Shown here one piece after another: positions 19,058 through 27,476 of a stretch of 64,000 nt of DNA (within the stretch, counting starts at the first letter, position 1; each line of letters begins with the position of its first letter). A program made the translations under genes and the position numbers. Under the pieces are notes generated by a model. It was given only the letters and a program-made list of their open reading frames with translations. It did not search any database and was not told the origin of the DNA. The stretch comes from Streptomyces orinoci (GTDB lineage: Bacteria; Actinomycetota; Actinomycetes; Streptomycetales; Streptomycetaceae). Location: NCBI RefSeq assembly GCF_003121295.1, contig NZ_PHNC01000031.1, positions 994,439 to 1,058,438 on the forward strand, in the 5' to 3' direction.

Positions 19058-19497
19058 CGCTGGTGTCCCGGGGGAGTGCGGAAGGCGACATTGAAGCGGT
19101 TCCAGAAGTTGATGACGCCGATCAGCGAGACCAGATGGGAGAGCTGGGTGGGGTCGAAGTGCTCGGCGGCGCGGGCATAGACCTCGTCGGGGACAAAGCC
19201 GTCGGTGAGCACGGTGACCGCCTCGGTGAGGGCGAGCGCGGCCCGCTCCGCCTCGGTGTAGATGCCGGTGGCCTCCTCCCAGGCGGCCAGCAGATGGATG
19301 CGCTCCTCGCGCTCGCCGCCCGCCAGCGCGTCCTTGATGTGCATATCGATGCAGTAGGCACAGTGGTTGAGCTGCGAGGCGCGGATCAGGATGAGTTCGA
19401 CCAGGGCGGGGTCAAGGCCCTTCTTGGCGGCGCCGGTTGCGGCGTACATCGCCTGGTAGACCTCGGCGGGCAGCTTGCCCTGACGGGGCGACGACAT
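19054..19497 (-). CDS. AhpD-like carboxymuconolactone decarboxylase-family protein (copy 2)
   Basis: 147 residues. The AhpD-type redox motif HCAYCIDMH gives Cys46, Cys49 and His53, the proton-relay/disulfide centre of alkylhydroperoxidase-like CMD proteins. The family includes peroxidases that take electrons from lipoyl proteins and true decarboxylases; the CxxC suggests the former. It follows a paralogue by 44 bases and overlaps the PEPM-like gene, so the three are co-transcribed. The two CMD proteins are near-identical around the motif and in the segment RAALALTEAVTVLTDGFVPD. Confidence 0.88.
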   Translation of the reverse strand: MSSPRQGKLPAEVYQAMYAATGAAKKGLDPALVELILIRASQLNHCAYCIDMHIKDALAGGEREERIHLLAAWEEATGIYTEAERAALALTEAVTVLTDGFVPDEVYARAAEHFDPTQLSHLVSLIGVINFWNRFNVAFRTPPGHQR

Positions 19498-19541
19498 GAC
19501 GGACTTCTCACTTTCTCGGGTTCTGGGATTCCCCGGCGGGG

Positions 19542-20018
19542 TCAGTGCTTGACCGGGGCCGCCCGGTAGGTACCGGGGGTCATCCGGGTGGTGACGCCGA
19601 TCCGGTTCCAGGCGTTGATGGCGACGATCACGCCGAGGACATGGGCGAGTTCGGTCTCCTCGAAGTGCTCGGCGGCGCGGGCCCAGACCTCGTCGGGGAC
19701 AAAGCCGTCGGTGAGCACGGTGACCGCCTCGGTGAGGGCGAGCGCGGCCCGCTCCCGGTCGGTGTAATAACCGGCCGCCTCCTCCCAGGCGTTGAGCAGA
19801 TGGACGCGCTCCGGCCGCTCACCGCCTGCCAGGGCGTCCTTGGTGTGCATATCGATGCAGAAGGCACAGCGATTGAGCTGCGAGGCACGAATCTTGATCA
19901 GCTCGACCAGGGTGGGATCCAGGTCCTTCTTGGCCGCGGCCTCGACGCCGGCCAGCGCCCGGTGGACCTCGGGGGCGAGCCGTGCGAAGTGCATCCGCGG
20001 GCCGTGTGCGTTCGTCAT
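19542..20018 (-). CDS. AhpD-like carboxymuconolactone decarboxylase-family protein (copy 1)
   Basis: 158 residues with CAFCIDMH (Cys51, Cys54, His58) and the same fold and length class as the next gene. It is the first gene of the operon and starts 47 bases from the divergent MocR regulator. Upstream in-frame extension is possible but would overlap the regulator, so ATG 20018 is preferred. With its paralogue it may form hetero-oligomers, as CMD proteins are usually hexameric or trimeric. Substrate unknown. Confidence 0.87.
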   Translation of the reverse strand: MTNAHGPRMHFARLAPEVHRALAGVEAAAKKDLDPTLVELIKIRASQLNRCAFCIDMHTKDALAGGERPERVHLLNAWEEAAGYYTDRERAALALTEAVTVLTDGFVPDEVWARAAEHFEETELAHVLGVIVAINAWNRIGVTTRMTPGTYRAAPVKH

Positions 20019-20065
20019 GGCACCGACGCTACGCCGCATCAGGCCCATCGGTATGGTCCATTCCC

Positions 20066-21496
20066 ATGACGGATTCCTGGGCCACTTCGGCGGCGGTGGC
20101 GGGCGTTGACCTGCATCTGGACCTGACCGGTCCGGGCGGGGTGCGGGCTGCGCTGATCCGTGCCCTGCGGGAGGCGGTGCGCTCCGGGCGGCTGGCGGCC
20201 GGCACCCGGCTGCCCTCCTCCCGCTCGCTCGCCGCCGACCTGGGGCTGGCCCGTAACACCGTCGCCGACGCCTATGGCGACCTGGTCGCCGAGGGATGGC
20301 TGACCGCCCGGCAGGGCTCCGGCACCCGGGTCGCGCCCCGTCCGGCACCCCGCCCGGCGGGCCGGCGGCCCCGTCCGGCGCCGGCCGCCGCCGGGCCCGC
20401 ATACGATCTGCGGCCCGGCTCCCCGGATGTGTCCGCCTTCCCCCGCGCCGCCTGGCTGGCCGCCGCCCGCCGGGCCCTGGGCGCCGCCCCCCACTCGGCC
20501 TTCGGCTATGGCAACGGGCAGGGGCGCCCCGAGCTGCGGGCCGCGCTCGCCGACTATCTGGCGCGGGCCCGCGGGGTACGGGCCGACCCGGAACGGATCG
20601 TGCTCTGCGGCGGCTTTATGCAGGGCCTGGCCCTGCTGGGCCGGGTGCTGCGGGCGCGCGGCATACGGGAGATCGGGATGGAGCGGTACGGGCTGTGGAT
20701 GCACCACCGCACCCTGGAGCGGGAGGGGCTGGCGCCATACCCGCTGCCCCTGGACCAACACGGCGCGGTGGTCGGGGAGTTGGACGGCCGCCCGGGGCTG
20801 CGGGCGGTGCTGCTCAGCCCGGCCCACCAGTTCCCCACCGGGGTTCCGCTGCACCCCGGCCGACGGTCGGCGGTGGTGGAGTGGGCGTCCCGGACCGACG
20901 GGCTGATCCTGGAGGACGACTACGACGGGGAGTTCCGCTACGACCGGCAGCCGGTCGGCGCGCTCCAGGGGCTGGCGCCGGAGCAGGTCGTCTACTGCGG
21001 CACGGCCAGCAAGTCGCTGGCGCCCGCGCTGCGCATGGGCTGGCTGGTGCTGCCGGAACACCTGGTGGAGGAGGTGCTGGAGCTCAAGTGGACGGGGGAG
21101 TGGGGCGGCAGCGCGCTGGACCAGCTGACCCTGGCGGAGTTCCTCACCTCGGGGGCGTACGACCGGCATGTGCGCTCGATGCGGCTGCGCTACCGCAGGC
21201 GGCGGGACCAGCTGGTGGCGGCGCTGGCCGAGCGGGCGCCGCATATCGGGGTCACCGGGATCGCGGCCGGGCTCCATGTGGTGCTCCGGCTGCCACCGGG
21301 CACGGAGCAGGCCACCCTGCAGGCGGCGGCCTGGGAGGGGCTGGCGGTGGACGGGCTGGGGCGGTTCCGGTACGGCGGGGAGGGTGAGGGGGCTTTCGAC
21401 GGGCTGATCGTGGCCTATGGGACGCCGCCGGAGCATGCGTTCTCGGGGGCGGTGGAGGCGTTGCTCCGTGCCTTGCCGGGCTCCGCCGGGGGGTGA
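20066..21496 (+). CDS. MocR/PdxR-type regulator (GntR HTH fused to aminotransferase fold)
   Basis: 476 residues: an N-terminal GntR winged HTH at about 20-85 (LPSSRSLAADLGLARNTVADAY), then a class I aminotransferase-like domain with the PLP-binding Lys316 in CGTASKSLAPALRMGWLVLP and the preceding EDDYDGEFRYD. MocR proteins sense PLP or PLP-amino-acid adducts. It is divergent from the CMD-CMD-PEPM operon, with only 47 bp between the starts, so it very probably controls that operon. No vitamin B6 synthesis genes are beside it, so the regulated pathway may be amino-acid or amine related. Confidence 0.92.
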   Translation: MTDSWATSAAVAGVDLHLDLTGPGGVRAALIRALREAVRSGRLAAGTRLPSSRSLAADLGLARNTVADAYGDLVAEGWLTARQGSGTRVAPRPAPRPAGRRPRPAPAAAGPAYDLRPGSPDVSAFPRAAWLAAARRALGAAPHSAFGYGNGQGRPELRAALADYLARARGVRADPERIVLCGGFMQGLALLGRVLRARGIREIGMERYGLWMHHRTLEREGLAPYPLPLDQHGAVVGELDGRPGLRAVLLSPAHQFPTGVPLHPGRRSAVVEWASRTDGLILEDDYDGEFRYDRQPVGALQGLAPEQVVYCGTASKSLAPALRMGWLVLPEHLVEEVLELKWTGEWGGSALDQLTLAEFLTSGAYDRHVRSMRLRYRRRRDQLVAALAERAPHIGVTGIAAGLHVVLRLPPGTEQATLQAAAWEGLAVDGLGRFRYGGEGEGAFDGLIVAYGTPPEHAFSGAVEALLRALPGSAGG

Positions 21497-21707
21497 GGGA
21501 CGGCGGCCGACGGCCCGGCACAACGGTTGTCCTAGGCGTCCGTACTGTCCCAACAAGCCCTGTTCTGTGCTGAGATGGGTTCGCGAGAAGTTGATCAATG
21601 GGTGTTATTCTCGGCCGCCTTGGCGTGAAACATCCGCCATGCGATCGGGGGCGGCGGTGCGGGGGTATTCCATGCCGTCCGAATCCCCTCATACGGAGGG
21701 AATCTGC

Positions 21708-22178
21708 GTGAAGCAGAAGTTGGTCAAGACGCTTATGGCTGCCGTGGCAGTCCCGGTGCTGATGGCGGTGGCTTCGGCACCGGCCCAGGCGAACGGCTGG
21801 GTGACGTGGAAGAACGTCAAGACGGGTAACTACCTTCTTTACGACGGCAATGGCAACGTCAAGGGCGGCTGGGCCACGCCGGGGACGACCGACTGGCAGT
21901 ACAACTGGTACGACTTCCAGAACAGTGACGGCAGCTACAACGAGGCCCCCGGCGGCGGCAACTGCCTGACGGGCTACTACCGCCAGGTGTACACCGAAAG
22001 CTGCAACGCCCGTCCCGACCAGACGAACTGGTGGCAGCGCTGGTACGAGATCTCGACCTCCTCGGGCTGGAAGCTGAAGAACCGTCAGACCGGTTACATC
22101 CTGGACGACGAGGGCCACGGCGGCATCTACGCCAACGTCAACGACGTCAACTCGTCCGAGAACCAGCGCTGGCGCTGA
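21708..22178 (+). CDS. Secreted Trp-rich protein, possibly lectin-like (156 aa)
   Basis: A signal peptide of about 28 residues ends in APAQA|N. The mature part of about 128 residues is very rich in Trp, Tyr, Asn and Gly (WVTWKNVKTGNYLLYDGNGN, TNWWQRWYEI, LKNRQTGYILDDEG) and ends NQRWR. The repeated pattern W-K-(L/N)-K-N-x-x-T-G-Y-x-L-x-D recalls ricin-type beta-trefoil repeats, usually three, with the QxW-like NQRW end. Two Cys (NCLTG, SCNAR) could form a disulfide. The GTG start has GGAGGG 7 bases upstream. A carbohydrate-binding role is an inference from pattern only. Confidence 0.75.
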   Translation: MKQKLVKTLMAAVAVPVLMAVASAPAQANGWVTWKNVKTGNYLLYDGNGNVKGGWATPGTTDWQYNWYDFQNSDGSYNEAPGGGNCLTGYYRQVYTESCNARPDQTNWWQRWYEISTSSGWKLKNRQTGYILDDEGHGGIYANVNDVNSSENQRWR

Positions 22179-22222
22179 TCCCGGGCAGCCGCGGGCGGCA
22201 GTCCCGCGGCCAATTGACCGGA

Positions 22223-22252
22223 AGGGCTTGTCGAATCGATTCGGCAGGCCCT
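22223..22252. terminator. Bidirectional hairpin between convergent genes
   Basis: The 30-base dyad centred on TCGAATCGATTCG has 14-bp arms with two G:U-type mismatches. It lies 44 bases after the secreted-protein stop and 20 bases from the end of the convergent lipoprotein gene. Confidence 0.75.
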
Positions 22253-22271
22253 GCCTCAGTCGCTCCGGCTC

Positions 22272-23306
22272 TCACTTGCCGCCCGCGAGGATCTTCCTGG
22301 CCGCTGCCGTATTCCGCTGCTGCCGCTGCCGCATCTCGTCCAGGTGCTGGGCCTGCTTCCGGCTGATCTGCTGCTGATAGGCGGCGTTGACCAGCGCGAT
22401 GGTCTGCAAGTAACCCGTCTGACGCTTGCACTTGATGTCAGTGACGGCGACCTCGATCTCGGCGGGGGAGGGTGGCGGCAGGCTCGCTCCCTTCGGCGTG
22501 GGCAGGCCCCGGCCCAGAAGCGTCCGGTCGTGCCCGGGGGCCAGCGGATTCGGGTAGAGGAACCCGGAATCCTTCATGCAGGCACTCCACTTGGCTGTCA
22601 CGGACCGGACCCGGCTGTCGCCCTGAGCGGCGGTGAGGGCCTCCGACCGGTACTGCTGGAGCAGCGTGAACATCGTTTCCGGACTCTTGCCGAGCAGCTT
22701 CTCGCGTGCTTCTCCCTCGCAGCCGAGCTTGCCCTTGCGGGGGTCGTCGAAGAACGCCTGGGCCACCGCCGGCGGAATATCGCCGTCGGCCTGCTGCCCG
22801 GCCCCGGGACTCGCCGATGGGGCGGGGGACGGAGCGGTGGCCGGGGACGGCTCCCGGTAGCCGGAGACCTTTACGGTTTTCAGGTCCATGACGCCGAAAA
22901 TCACATAGGGAGCCGGCTGCTCAGGGCCTTTGTCCAGCTTCAGCGAGGCGGGCAGTTCCAGCCCCTTGGCGCGCATGCACTGCTGACCGAGCACCGTCTG
23001 GGCCTGGGCGAGCAGCGCCTCGTCCGCCGCCGAGTCATATGCGTCCAGCGGGAAGGTCATGGAACCGTCGGGCCGGATGGCGGCGCTGCCGCCCTTGAAG
23101 TCGAGCGGCTTGGACGGGTCTTCGTCAGCGCCCTTGGCCAGTGGCGGAATTGACGGTTCCGGTCCGGAGATGTCGGGCAGGGCGGCCGCCTTGCCGGGTT
23201 GTGAGCCTCCCGCGCTCCCGGAGCCGCCGCAACCCGCGATCGAAGTGACGGCCACCAGGACGGTGCTGGCCAGCCACAGTGGCTTGAATTGATTTATCGA
23301 TCTCAT
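22272..23306 (-). CDS. Lipoprotein of unknown function
   Basis: 344 residues. The lipobox SIAGC places the lipidated Cys at residue 26. A Gly/Ser-rich tether is followed by a domain with four Cys (QQCMRAKG, KLGCEG, SACMKDSGF, IKCKRQTGYL). The paired spacing suggests two disulfides in an extracytoplasmic domain. Pro/Ser/Ala-rich tracts separate the halves. ATG 23306 is chosen over a TTG 39 bases upstream because it leaves a normal signal peptide. Neighbours give no functional clue. Confidence 0.8.
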   Translation of the reverse strand: MRSINQFKPLWLASTVLVAVTSIAGCGGSGSAGGSQPGKAAALPDISGPEPSIPPLAKGADEDPSKPLDFKGGSAAIRPDGSMTFPLDAYDSAADEALLAQAQTVLGQQCMRAKGLELPASLKLDKGPEQPAPYVIFGVMDLKTVKVSGYREPSPATAPSPAPSASPGAGQQADGDIPPAVAQAFFDDPRKGKLGCEGEAREKLLGKSPETMFTLLQQYRSEALTAAQGDSRVRSVTAKWSACMKDSGFLYPNPLAPGHDRTLLGRGLPTPKGASLPPPSPAEIEVAVTDIKCKRQTGYLQTIALVNAAYQQQISRKQAQHLDEMRQRQQRNTAAARKILAGGK

Positions 23307-23366
23307 TTGGACCGAGTGTGACAGAGGGCTGTCCACACCGGGCAATCGGACGCCGTCCAGGGGTAC

Positions 23367-24218
23367 TTAGCCCGCATCCGCACCGGAGGCGCCCGGCGCT
23401 TCCCCGAAGCGGGCCAGGGCCAGTGCCCCCAGCACCGCCAAGGTGAAGCCCGCGATGGCCAGTGGGGCCAGGCCCTCGCGGGTGCGGTCGCCCAGCCAGG
23501 CGACGCCCACCAGCGCCGGGCCCACCGTCTCCCCGATCACCATCCCCGCCGTGGCGGCCGTCACCGAGCCGCGCTGCAAGGCGGAGGTGAGCAGCAGAAA
23601 CGCCGCCCCGCCGCCCAACAGCAGGGCGTAGACAGCCGGGTTGGCCAGCAACTCGGCAGGAGAGAAGCCGTCGATCAGCCGGACCGCGACCTCCACCACA
23701 CCGAAGCCCAGCCCCGCCCCCAGTCCCAGCACCGCCGCCCGGGCCCGCCCCGGCAGCCGGCCGCCCAGCGCGCCGATGCCCAGCACCGCGGCGGCCACCG
23801 CCAGCACCCCCAGGCGCAGGGCCTGGGAGCCGGTGCGGTGGCCCTCCGCGCCCGAGGCCAGGCCCAGCATGGCCAGGCCGCCGCAGACCACGGCCACCGC
23901 CGCCCACTCCACCCCGCGCAGCCGTACCTTGAGCACCTCGGCCGCCACCACCGCCGTCACCGCCAGGCTGGCGGCCAGCGCCGCGCCCACCGCGTAGATC
24001 GGCAGGGTGCGCAGGGCCACCAGCTCCAGCAGGAAGCCCAGGCCGTCCAGGGCCAGTCCGGCCAGATAGCGCCACTGGCGGGCCGCCCGTACCAGCAGCA
24101 CCGGGTCCACCCCGGAGCCGCTGCCGGGGGCGGCGGCCCGGGCGGCCACGGCCTGGAGGACGGAGGCGGTGCCGAAGCAGACCGCGGAGCCGAGAGCGCA
24201 GAGCATGCCGAGGATCAC
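23367..24218 (-). CDS. EamA/DMT-type membrane transporter
   Basis: 283 residues with about ten hydrophobic segments in two similar halves, as in drug/metabolite transporters. It starts MILGMLCALGSAVCFGTASV and has an Ala/Gly/Leu-rich composition throughout. It probably exports or exchanges a small metabolite across the cytoplasmic membrane; no substrate can be given. It is followed 60 bases later on the same strand by the lipoprotein gene. Confidence 0.82.
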   Translation of the reverse strand: MILGMLCALGSAVCFGTASVLQAVAARAAAPGSGSGVDPVLLVRAARQWRYLAGLALDGLGFLLELVALRTLPIYAVGAALAASLAVTAVVAAEVLKVRLRGVEWAAVAVVCGGLAMLGLASGAEGHRTGSQALRLGVLAVAAAVLGIGALGGRLPGRARAAVLGLGAGLGFGVVEVAVRLIDGFSPAELLANPAVYALLLGGGAAFLLLTSALQRGSVTAATAGMVIGETVGPALVGVAWLGDRTREGLAPLAIAGFTLAVLGALALARFGEAPGASGADAG

Positions 24219-24246
24219 GGCGCCGACTCTAGGCCCGGCGGCGTCC

Positions 24247-25038
24247 TCAGCGGAACGCGTGCACCAGGTGGCCGCTGGGCACCGGCTCGTCCGGCCAGCG
24301 GCCCAGACCCCGGCCCACCTCGGCGAAGTCGTCCCGCTCCAGCCGCCAGCCGCGTGCGGAGAACAGCGGCTCCGGGTCGTCGGTGCCGTAGTGCCAGGCG
24401 GCGCCCCGCTCGGCCATTGCGTCGAGCATGGGGCGGGAGGCCGGATCCCGCAGCAGTTCCCCGCTCACAAAGTCGGTCAGCAGATGGCTGCCGGGCGCGG
24501 ACAGCGCGGTGACCCGGTCGAACAGCCGCAGTACATCGGCCTCATGGAGGTACTGGGTGAGCCCCTCGACCAGCCAGCAGGTGGGCTCCCCGGGCCGGAA
24601 ACCGGCCGCGGTGAGGGCGGTGGGCCAGTCGGCGGCCAGGTCCACGGGGACGGCGACCCGGCGGCAGCGGGGCGCGGGCGCGTCCGCCAGCCGTTTCTCC
24701 TTGAGGGCGAGCAGCTCCGGCCGGTCGGCCTCGAAGACCGTGCTGCCGTCCGGGAAGGGCAGCCGGTAGGCGCGGGTGTCCATGCCCGCGGCCAGCAGGG
24801 CCAGTTGACGGGGGCCGCCCTCGGCGGTGGTGACGGCGGTGAGCAGATCGTCGAAGTAGCGGGTGCGCACCGCGATCGCGGGCACATCACCGAACTCCTC
24901 GATGAGCTCCCGCCCGGCGTCCCCGGCCAGCACGGCGGCCAGCGGATCGTCGAAGAGCCGGTCGGGGCGGGTGGATTCGCGGCCGCGCAGGGCGGCGGTG
25001 AGCAGGGCGGTGTCGGCCACGGGGTCGAGTCCGGGCAT
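24247..25038 (-). CDS. SAM-dependent methyltransferase of the leucine carboxyl methyltransferase type
   Basis: 263 residues. The N-terminal region (DTALLTAALRGRESTRPDRLFDDP), the glycine motif LALLAAGMDTRAYRL, and the acidic end of beta-2 (VFEADRPELL) match the PPM1/TIGR00027-like methyltransferase group common in mycobacteria and streptomycetes. WLVEGLTQYL is the conserved substrate-side motif. ATG 25038 follows AAGGAACACC on the minus strand. The substrate is unknown; some relatives work in polyketide O-methylation, but no biosynthetic cluster is here. Confidence 0.85.
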   Translation of the reverse strand: MPGLDPVADTALLTAALRGRESTRPDRLFDDPLAAVLAGDAGRELIEEFGDVPAIAVRTRYFDDLLTAVTTAEGGPRQLALLAAGMDTRAYRLPFPDGSTVFEADRPELLALKEKRLADAPAPRCRRVAVPVDLAADWPTALTAAGFRPGEPTCWLVEGLTQYLHEADVLRLFDRVTALSAPGSHLLTDFVSGELLRDPASRPMLDAMAERGAAWHYGTDDPEPLFSARGWRLERDDFAEVGRGLGRWPDEPVPSGHLVHAFR

Positions 25039-25153
25039 ATCGGTGTTCCTTTCGTGCGGTGAGACCGAGGCCGCCAGGCTGCCCCAACTCCGGCCCTCGC
25101 GGCGGCAATCAGCGGCCCGGTGCGTAAAAGCGACACCCGGATACCGTTGTCCG

Positions 25154-26125
25154 GTGGAATCAGTCGCCCTGGACGCCCTGGACAGACAGTTGATACATGC
25201 CCTGCAGCTGGACGGCCGGGCCTCCTTCAGCCGGATCGCCGCCGTGCTGGACACCTCCGACCGCACGGTGGCCCGCCGCTATCAACGGCTGCGCGCCGCG
25301 GGCGCGTTGCGTGTGGTGGGGGTGCCGGACGCGCGCCGGCTGGGCATGCTGGAGTGGTTCGTCCGCATCCAGTGCGCCCCCCAGGCGGCGATCCCGGTGG
25401 CCGACGCGCTGGTGCGGCGGGCGGACACCTCCTGGGTGGGGCTGTCCTCCGGCGGCACCGAGATCACCTGTGTGATCCAGGCCCGGGAGGGCTCGATCGG
25501 CGGCAGCCTGCTGCTGCCCAAGCTGCCCCGTACCTCGCTGCTGACCTCGGTGACCGCCCAGTGCGGGCTGCGCCCGGTGGCCGGGGAGAAGGGCTGGTCC
25601 GGCCGTACCTCGGCCTTGTCGCCGGAACAGCGGGCGGCGCTGGCCCGGCCGGTGGACCCGTCCCGCGCCGTCCGGCTGACCGAGGCGGACGAGCGGCTGT
25701 TCGGGGTGCTGGCCACGGACGGCCGGGCCGCGGTGCCCGAGCTGGCCGCCGCCACCGGCTGGTCGCAGTCCTCGGTCCGGCGCCGGCTGGAGGAGCTGCG
25801 GCGGGCGGGGGCGCTCCGCCTGGATGTGGAGATCGACCCGGTGCTCTACGGCCGGGGCTTCGGGGCGATGCTCTGGCTCACCGTGCTGCCCGCCGAGCTG
25901 GACCGGGTGACCGGCGCGCTGGCCACCCACTCCGAAGTGGCCTACGCGGCCGTCACCACCGGCCGGAGCAATGTGGTGGCCGTGCTCGCCTGCCGGGACG
26001 CCGACGCCCTCTATGACTACCTGGCCATCAAGGTGGGCGCCCTGCCCGGTGTGCTGGGCGCCGAGACGGTCCCGGTCACCCGGCACATCAAGCGGGCGGG
26101 CACCGTGTCGGCGCCCGCCCGGTAG
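25154..26125 (+). CDS. Double-HTH Lrp/AsnC-family regulator
   Basis: 323 residues, about twice a normal Lrp. HTH 1 (LDRQLIHALQLDGRASFSRI) and a first effector-like domain are followed by HTH 2 (LTEADERLFGVLATDGRAAV) and a second effector domain ending near residue 310. The GTG start at 25154 has no good Shine-Dalgarno, so a leaderless message is possible. It is convergent with the ornithine aminotransferase gene, only 12 bases apart, and divergent from the methyltransferase. Lrp proteins sense amino acids, so control of rocD is plausible but not shown. Confidence 0.87.
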   Translation: MESVALDALDRQLIHALQLDGRASFSRIAAVLDTSDRTVARRYQRLRAAGALRVVGVPDARRLGMLEWFVRIQCAPQAAIPVADALVRRADTSWVGLSSGGTEITCVIQAREGSIGGSLLLPKLPRTSLLTSVTAQCGLRPVAGEKGWSGRTSALSPEQRAALARPVDPSRAVRLTEADERLFGVLATDGRAAVPELAAATGWSQSSVRRRLEELRRAGALRLDVEIDPVLYGRGFGAMLWLTVLPAELDRVTGALATHSEVAYAAVTTGRSNVVAVLACRDADALYDYLAIKVGALPGVLGAETVPVTRHIKRAGTVSAPAR

Positions 26126-26137
26126 GGCCGGTCCGGC

Positions 26138-27361
26138 TCAGGAGGAGGCCAGCACCGCCCGCAGCTGGCTCAGCCCCCAGTCCAGGTCCTCCTTGCTGAT
26201 CACCAGCGGGGGAGCGATCCGGATGGTGGAGCCATGGGTGTCCTTGACCAGGACGCCGCGCTCCATCAGCCGCTCGGAGATCTCCCGGCCGGTGCCCAGG
26301 CCGGGGTCGATGTCCACCCCGGCCCACAGCCCCCGGCCGCGTACCGCCCGCACCGCGCCCGCGGTGGCCAGCAGGCCCAGTTCCCGGTGCAGATGCTCGC
26401 CCAGTTCGGCGGCGCGCTCCTGGAACTCGCCGGAGCGCAGGATGGCGATCACCTCCAGGGCCACCGCGCAGGCCAGTGGGTTGCCGCCGAAGGTGGAGCC
26501 GTGCTCGCCGGGGCGGAAGACGCCCAGCACCTCGCGGGAGGCGACCACCGCGGAGACCGGCACCACGCCGCCGCCCAGCGCCTTGCCCAGGACATAGACA
26601 TCCGGCACCACGTCCTCGTGCTCACAGGCGAAGGTCCTGCCGGTGCGGCCCAGGCCGGACTGGATCTCATCGGCGATGAACAGCACATTCCGCTCGGCGG
26701 TCAGCCGCCGTACCCCCGCCAGATAGCCGGGCGGCGGCACCAGCACCCCGGCCTCGCCCTGGATCGGCTCCAGCAGCACGGCCACCGTGTGCTCGTCGAT
26801 CGCCGCCTCCAGGGCGGCCAGGTCGCCATAGGGAACGATCTCGAAGCCGGGGGTGTAGGGGCCGTAGTCGGCGCGCGCCTCCGGGTCCGTGGAGAAGCTG
26901 ACGATGGTGGTGGTGCGGCCGTGGAAGTTGTTGTCGGCGACGATGATCTTCGCCTTGCCGTCCGGTACGCCCTTGACCCGGTAGCCCCATTTGCGCGCGG
27001 TCTTCACCGCCGTTTCCACCGCCTCCGCGCCGGTGTTCATCGGCAGCACCATCTCCTTGCCGCAGAGCGCGGCCAGTTCACTGCAGAACCGGGCGAAGCG
27101 GTCGTGATGGAAGGCGCGCGAGGTGAGCGTGACCCGGTCCAGCTGGGCCTTGGCGGCGTTGATCAAACGGGAGTTGCCATGGCCGAAGTTGAGCGCCGAG
27201 TACCCGGCGAGCATGTCGAGGTAGCGGCGCCCCTCGACATCGGTCATCCACGCCCCCTGAGCGCTGGCCACCACCACCGGCAGCGGATGGTAGTTGTGGG
27301 CACTGTGAGCCTCGGCGGCGGCGATGCTGCGTTCCGTGGATGCGGGTGGCGTAGCGGTCAA
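26138..27361 (-). CDS. rocD: Ornithine aminotransferase
   Basis: Transfers the delta-amino group of ornithine to 2-oxoglutarate, giving glutamate-5-semialdehyde, with PLP. 407 residues match the family. Recognisable parts are HSAHNYHPLPVVV at the N-terminus, MLAGYSALNFGHGNSRLINA, NTGAEAVETAVKTARKWGY, the catalytic Lys260 in VLGKALGGGVVPVSA, and GSTFGGNPLACA. Translation seems to start at a TTG (27361) preceded by CGGAGAG at correct spacing; no ATG or GTG fits the family N-terminus. It links arginine/ornithine catabolism to proline and glutamate. Confidence 0.93.
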   Translation of the reverse strand: MTATPPASTERSIAAAEAHSAHNYHPLPVVVASAQGAWMTDVEGRRYLDMLAGYSALNFGHGNSRLINAAKAQLDRVTLTSRAFHHDRFARFCSELAALCGKEMVLPMNTGAEAVETAVKTARKWGYRVKGVPDGKAKIIVADNNFHGRTTTIVSFSTDPEARADYGPYTPGFEIVPYGDLAALEAAIDEHTVAVLLEPIQGEAGVLVPPPGYLAGVRRLTAERNVLFIADEIQSGLGRTGRTFACEHEDVVPDVYVLGKALGGGVVPVSAVVASREVLGVFRPGEHGSTFGGNPLACAVALEVIAILRSGEFQERAAELGEHLHRELGLLATAGAVRAVRGRGLWAGVDIDPGLGTGREISERLMERGVLVKDTHGSTIRIAPPLVISKEDLDWGLSQLRAVLASS

Positions 27362-27476
27362 CGTGCTCTCCGTTCAAGGTCGGCGCATGCTGTCTGACGC
27401 CTTTCTAACACCGGGAACCGGCCATGTGACCGGGCCGTCGGCAAGGAAGAGCCGCCGCACCTGAGAGAATGAGGGC

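Noticed and set aside
27362..27476. Trp-attenuator leader peptide before trpS
   Set aside because: No short ORF with Trp codons and no competing hairpins were seen.
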